A stretch of DNA of 7,942 bases, taken from assembly GCA_002470185.1 (NCBI GenBank), contig DKNG01000038.1, positions 6,530 through 14,471 on the forward strand, written 5' to 3'. This document shows positions 5,173 through 7,942 of this stretch, piece by piece. Under the pieces are notes generated by a model. The model had not been told where the DNA came from. It saw only the letters and a list, made by a program, of their open reading frames with translations, and made no database searches. Position 1 is the first letter of the stretch. Every line of letters starts with the position of its first letter. A program made the position numbers and the translations under genes. This DNA is from Arcobacter sp. UBA7394. GTDB taxonomy: Bacteria; Campylobacterota; Campylobacteria; Campylobacterales; Arcobacteraceae.

Positions 5173-7587
5173 ATGAGTAAAAATATTAATACAATCGAAA
5201 ATTCACAATTAAGAGATTCAAGCATAGTAATGGATTTAAAAAGAATGGGTGCAATGCATCAATCTAGAATCAGTTTCACTAGAACATTAATAAGAAAAAT
5301 GGCAAATGAAAACTGGACTATTACAAAAGCTAAATGGGATTTATGTAAAGAGGGCTACGGTACAGCTATTTATGAACTTAAAACTCCAAACAATACTTAT
5401 AATGTTGTAATTTTTTCTAATCATATAGAAGATGATGAAAGAAATGATAGGGTAATTGCTGAAAAATGGGATACAACTTTTACTTTAATTGAAGGTGAAG
5501 TTAGTGATAAACTATTAAATGTATTAAAAAGTAATGTACCTTTACAAGAAGCAGGTAGAAACTCAAATAGAGCTTTTGTTTTAGCAAGAGCAAATAAATC
5601 TGTTAGGGTATTTGACCATGTTATTGAATCTTTAGCATCAGGGAAACAACCAAGTATTGAAGAAGTTTCAAAAGTTGGTTATATTCTAAGAACTACTGCT
5701 GTTTATGGTAGTGGTAAATTTGGAATTAATGATTATGCAGCACTAGGAAAAAATCCAGACTTCTCTCAGTCTTTTTCTGCAGAAATGTGTGCTGTATATA
5801 TTTTAAGACAATTCTCACTTGATTGGGCAAACTTTATTGCTAAAAATAAAGGTGGAGATAAAGCGGTATCTTTAGATAAAGATATTCAAAGATTCTTAGG
5901 AGTTGGTAATGCAACTGGATTAGGAATGGCTCCATATTTAATTAGACACCCAAAAGTTGTTGACAATTGGTTATACCAAAGAGAATTAGCTTTAAGTAAA
6001 GTATCATTAGAAGAGATTACAAAAGAAAAATCAAAAGAATTAATAGCGTATTTAAATAGAGCAATTACACATTTAGAAGATGTAGTAACAATTAATGAAC
6101 ACCAAAAAGAGTTAAATGTAAAAGCAGCTTTAGAAATTCCAAGTATTATTGAAACAACAAATGAACTTCTTGGTAAGACATACAAAGAGTTAATTGAAAG
6201 AACAACAAGTTACTCATTAGAAGCACAAGAAGTTCTTATTTCTTCAATTATTGAATTATATCCGCAACTTGTTGATTGTCATGAAAGTGAAATGAGAGTT
6301 GATGAACAACCTTTAGAATTATCTGGGGTTACAATAGAAGCTTTAAAAGCTAAAATTCAATCTCATTATTCATGGGCTTTAAAATATGATTTCTCAAAAG
6401 AGAAAAGCAATTATTGGTTCTGGTATGTATCAGAAGATAAAGGTGAACCAAGATTAGGAATTAGAAATGTAGATAAAGGTGCTGAGTTAGAGTTACCTTT
6501 AGATATTGCACGTCAAGTTTCAAAGTTAGATAAAATTTTAGTAGATATTCCAAATGAAGAAGCAGTAACTAAGTTCTTATTAGAAAATCCTCAATATTCG
6601 TCTATTATTAGAAGAGTTTGGACTATGGGTGCTTGTAAAATGGGTGAGATTCAAGCTAATGTAATTGATGAAGAATTTTTACCAATGGATTTATTAAGAG
6701 CTAAACTTGCTATGTTTGGAGCAACTAAATTTGATCCAAGATCAGATAGATGGGTACAAGTTACTTTCTTCCAAAGTGCACCACTAGTTGATGAGGTTCA
6801 TAATGGCGAGTGGTTATTCCCTCAAATTCCAAAAAGTAAAGATGATAGATTAAATGTAGAGAGTGGAAAGATTTCTGTTTCAAGAACAGAATTAGCAACT
6901 ATGTGTAATAACGCATTTAATGGTTTAAAAAGAGATGCTGGAGAAGCAGATTTAATTTCTAAAATGGTTGTTGATTTAGAGATGGTTGGATTAAATGGAG
7001 TTAAACATTTTGCAAATGCATTAAAGTATTTAAAAAATTCTAATAACTTATCATTAAATATTTCATCAGAAGGTTCTCATATTACTGCTGATTTAAATAA
7101 TGACACAATTTTAGGACATATTCAAATTTTAGTAGCTTACGCATTAGAGTCTGTTCCTAATCATGAAACAGTAACTTTAGAGATTAAAAATTGTCACAAT
7201 AGATGGTTAGTATTCTCTCAAGCATTAAGAATTGCTAAAAAGGGTCTAAATGCTAGATTCTCTTGGAATAACTCATCTGATAATGGGAAAATTTCGTACT
7301 GCATAAATGCTAATGATGATTTACCAACTGTTTGTAATAGTACAACTGATAGTTCAGATGTTAGATCTTTAATAATTGAAATTAGTAAAAATAAAATAGA
7401 AAGTACTTGTGATAGTGCAGAGGTTATTAGCTCTCAAACTTTACAAAAGTCATTTAATAATGCAGTTGAAAATGGATTAGTTATCAACTTAAATGATTGG
7501 AATGATTTAAAAGAAGTTGCAAAAGCTATTTATGTTGCATCAAGTGAAACTTCACGAAATGATGCTGGTGGAGTAGTAGAGAAATAA
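5173..7587 (+). CDS. Conserved-looking protein of unknown function, 804 residues, two-part
   Basis: I do not recognise a characterised family. No signal peptide or membrane span is visible, so a large cytoplasmic protein is expected. Residues 1-570 look like one unit with motif-like segments: GAMHQSRISFTRTLIRKM (26-43), an ERNDRVIAEKWDTTF stretch (89-103), LARANKSVRVFDHV (137-150), RTTAVYGSGKFGIND (173-187), GVGNATGLGMAPYLIRHP (243-260) and the aromatic-rich YWFWYVSEDKGEPRLGIR (414-431). Residues about 567-800 form a second unit beginning SVSRTELATMCNNAFNGLKRDAGEADLISKMV, which resembles from memory the DUF3726 family of small proteobacterial proteins. If correct, this is a fusion of two genes found apart elsewhere. 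The ATG has a good AGGAGA site at 5162-5167, 5 nt upstream. No cofactor motif such as CxxC, a P-loop or a Rossmann fold is evident. It precedes the molybdopterin oxidoreductase by 2 bp, so an accessory, maturation or partner role for that enzyme is an inference. Confidence 0.8.
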   Translation: MSKNINTIENSQLRDSSIVMDLKRMGAMHQSRISFTRTLIRKMANENWTITKAKWDLCKEGYGTAIYELKTPNNTYNVVIFSNHIEDDERNDRVIAEKWDTTFTLIEGEVSDKLLNVLKSNVPLQEAGRNSNRAFVLARANKSVRVFDHVIESLASGKQPSIEEVSKVGYILRTTAVYGSGKFGINDYAALGKNPDFSQSFSAEMCAVYILRQFSLDWANFIAKNKGGDKAVSLDKDIQRFLGVGNATGLGMAPYLIRHPKVVDNWLYQRELALSKVSLEEITKEKSKELIAYLNRAITHLEDVVTINEHQKELNVKAALEIPSIIETTNELLGKTYKELIERTTSYSLEAQEVLISSIIELYPQLVDCHESEMRVDEQPLELSGVTIEALKAKIQSHYSWALKYDFSKEKSNYWFWYVSEDKGEPRLGIRNVDKGAELELPLDIARQVSKLDKILVDIPNEEAVTKFLLENPQYSSIIRRVWTMGACKMGEIQANVIDEEFLPMDLLRAKLAMFGATKFDPRSDRWVQVTFFQSAPLVDEVHNGEWLFPQIPKSKDDRLNVESGKISVSRTELATMCNNAFNGLKRDAGEADLISKMVVDLEMVGLNGVKHFANALKYLKNSNNLSLNISSEGSHITADLNNDTILGHIQILVAYALESVPNHETVTLEIKNCHNRWLVFSQALRIAKKGLNARFSWNNSSDNGKISYCINANDDLPTVCNSTTDSSDVRSLIIEISKNKIESTCDSAEVISSQTLQKSFNNAVENGLVINLNDWNDLKEVAKAIYVASSETSRNDAGGVVEK

Positions 7588-7589
7588 CA

Positions 7590-7942
7590 ATGGAAAATCA
7601 ACATCTAAACGTTAAATCAGCAGGTGGTTGGGGTGCATTAATATCGTCTGGAAAATTTTTAATGAGAGAGGGCTTTTTTAAAGGCTCTCAAACATTATTT
7701 AGACTAAATCAAGTTGAAGGATTTGATTGTCCAGGTTGTGCATGGCCAGATCCTGAAGATAGTGAACGATCAATGACTGAGTTTTGTGAAAATGGAGTAA
7801 AAGCAATTGCTTTTGAAACAACAAATAAAAGAGCTTCAAAAGATCTTTTCTCACAAAAAACAGTATCAGAACTAAATGAACTTGATGTGTATTCAATAAC
7901 AAATCAAGGGCGTTTAACTGAACCATTTTATTACAATAGAGC
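7590..7942 (+). CDS. FdhF/YdeP-type molybdopterin oxidoreductase, N-terminal part (runs off window)
   Basis: The open frame from ATG 7590 to the window edge gives the first 117 residues of a protein that in this family is usually about 750-770 residues long. The start shows the recognisable pattern of the formate dehydrogenase H alpha-like, YdeP-type oxidoreductases: GGWGAL (12-17), an LNQVEGFDCPGCAWPDP segment (39-55), FCENGVKAIAFE (65-76), and GRLTEPFYY close to the window edge. Cys47, Cys50 and Cys66 are candidate iron-sulphur ligands, and the later molybdopterin guanine dinucleotide domains lie outside the window. Physiological substrates of YdeP-type enzymes are largely unknown, so 'formate dehydrogenase' should not be assumed. 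The start is 2 bp after the stop of the 804-residue gene and has no well-placed Shine-Dalgarno, indicating translational coupling. No Tat-like twin-arginine signal is seen, so a cytoplasmic enzyme is expected. Confidence 0.88.
   Translation, partial: MENQHLNVKSAGGWGALISSGKFLMREGFFKGSQTLFRLNQVEGFDCPGCAWPDPEDSERSMTEFCENGVKAIAFETTNKRASKDLFSQKTVSELNELDVYSITNQGRLTEPFYYNR

Noticed and set aside
5886..6185. Minus-strand open frame of 99 codons inside the 804-residue gene
   Set aside because: Antisense to a long continuous frame, with no Shine-Dalgarno site or family resemblance.
7699..7926. Minus-strand open frame of 75 codons at the window end
   Set aside because: Overlaps the strongly recognisable YdeP-type N-terminus on the + strand; Leu/His-rich translation without meaning.
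7590..7942. Naming the partial gene fdhF or a formate dehydrogenase
   Set aside because: The N-terminal motif pattern fits the YdeP-type branch, whose substrates are unsettled, and the catalytic region is outside the window.

Overview
The window is AT-rich, and arginine is encoded almost only by AGA. It uses AAGGA-type Shine-Dalgarno sites, carries a beta-barrel outer-membrane protein with a terminal Phe, and has compact co-directional genes. Together these suggest a member of the Campylobacterota, most likely Arcobacter-like. This is an inference from composition and gene style, not from a marker gene.

Layout, with every gene on the + strand. (1) Bases 1-192 are the 3' end of an outer-membrane porin-like gene, followed by two hairpins at 194-282, the second of which looks like its terminator. 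(2) An AT-rich intergenic region of about 420 bp ends in a striking regulatory block: a perfect 19-bp inverted repeat (499-517 / 528-546) flanking a TATAAT -10 candidate, plus a third partial copy at 475-483. (3) A tight cluster follows: a Rid-family deaminase (616-1002), an aldehyde dehydrogenase resembling alpha-ketoglutarate-semialdehyde dehydrogenase (1037-2485), a peptidase M19 'membrane dipeptidase' homologue that lacks key metal ligands (2494-3483), and a BCCT-family transporter (3548-5107). (4) A strong intrinsic terminator with a GAAA tetraloop lies at 5123-5152. Only 20 bp later begins an 804-residue protein of unknown function (5173-7587), followed after 2 bp by the 5' end of an FdhF/YdeP-type molybdopterin oxidoreductase (7590 to the window end).

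The gene set reads as an uncharacterised catabolic cassette. An importer for a betaine-like or other small zwitterionic compound is combined with a redox enzyme (YdeP-type), an imine/enamine deaminase (Rid), an aldehyde dehydrogenase, and a hydrolase-fold protein of the M19 subfamily found near methylamine/betaine catabolism genes in pseudomonads. The substrate cannot be read from the sequence. The most novel parts are the 804-residue protein, the degenerate M19 metal site, the modified aromatic box of the transporter, and the operator array controlling the start of the cluster. No mobile element, CRISPR array, tRNA or rRNA was seen.
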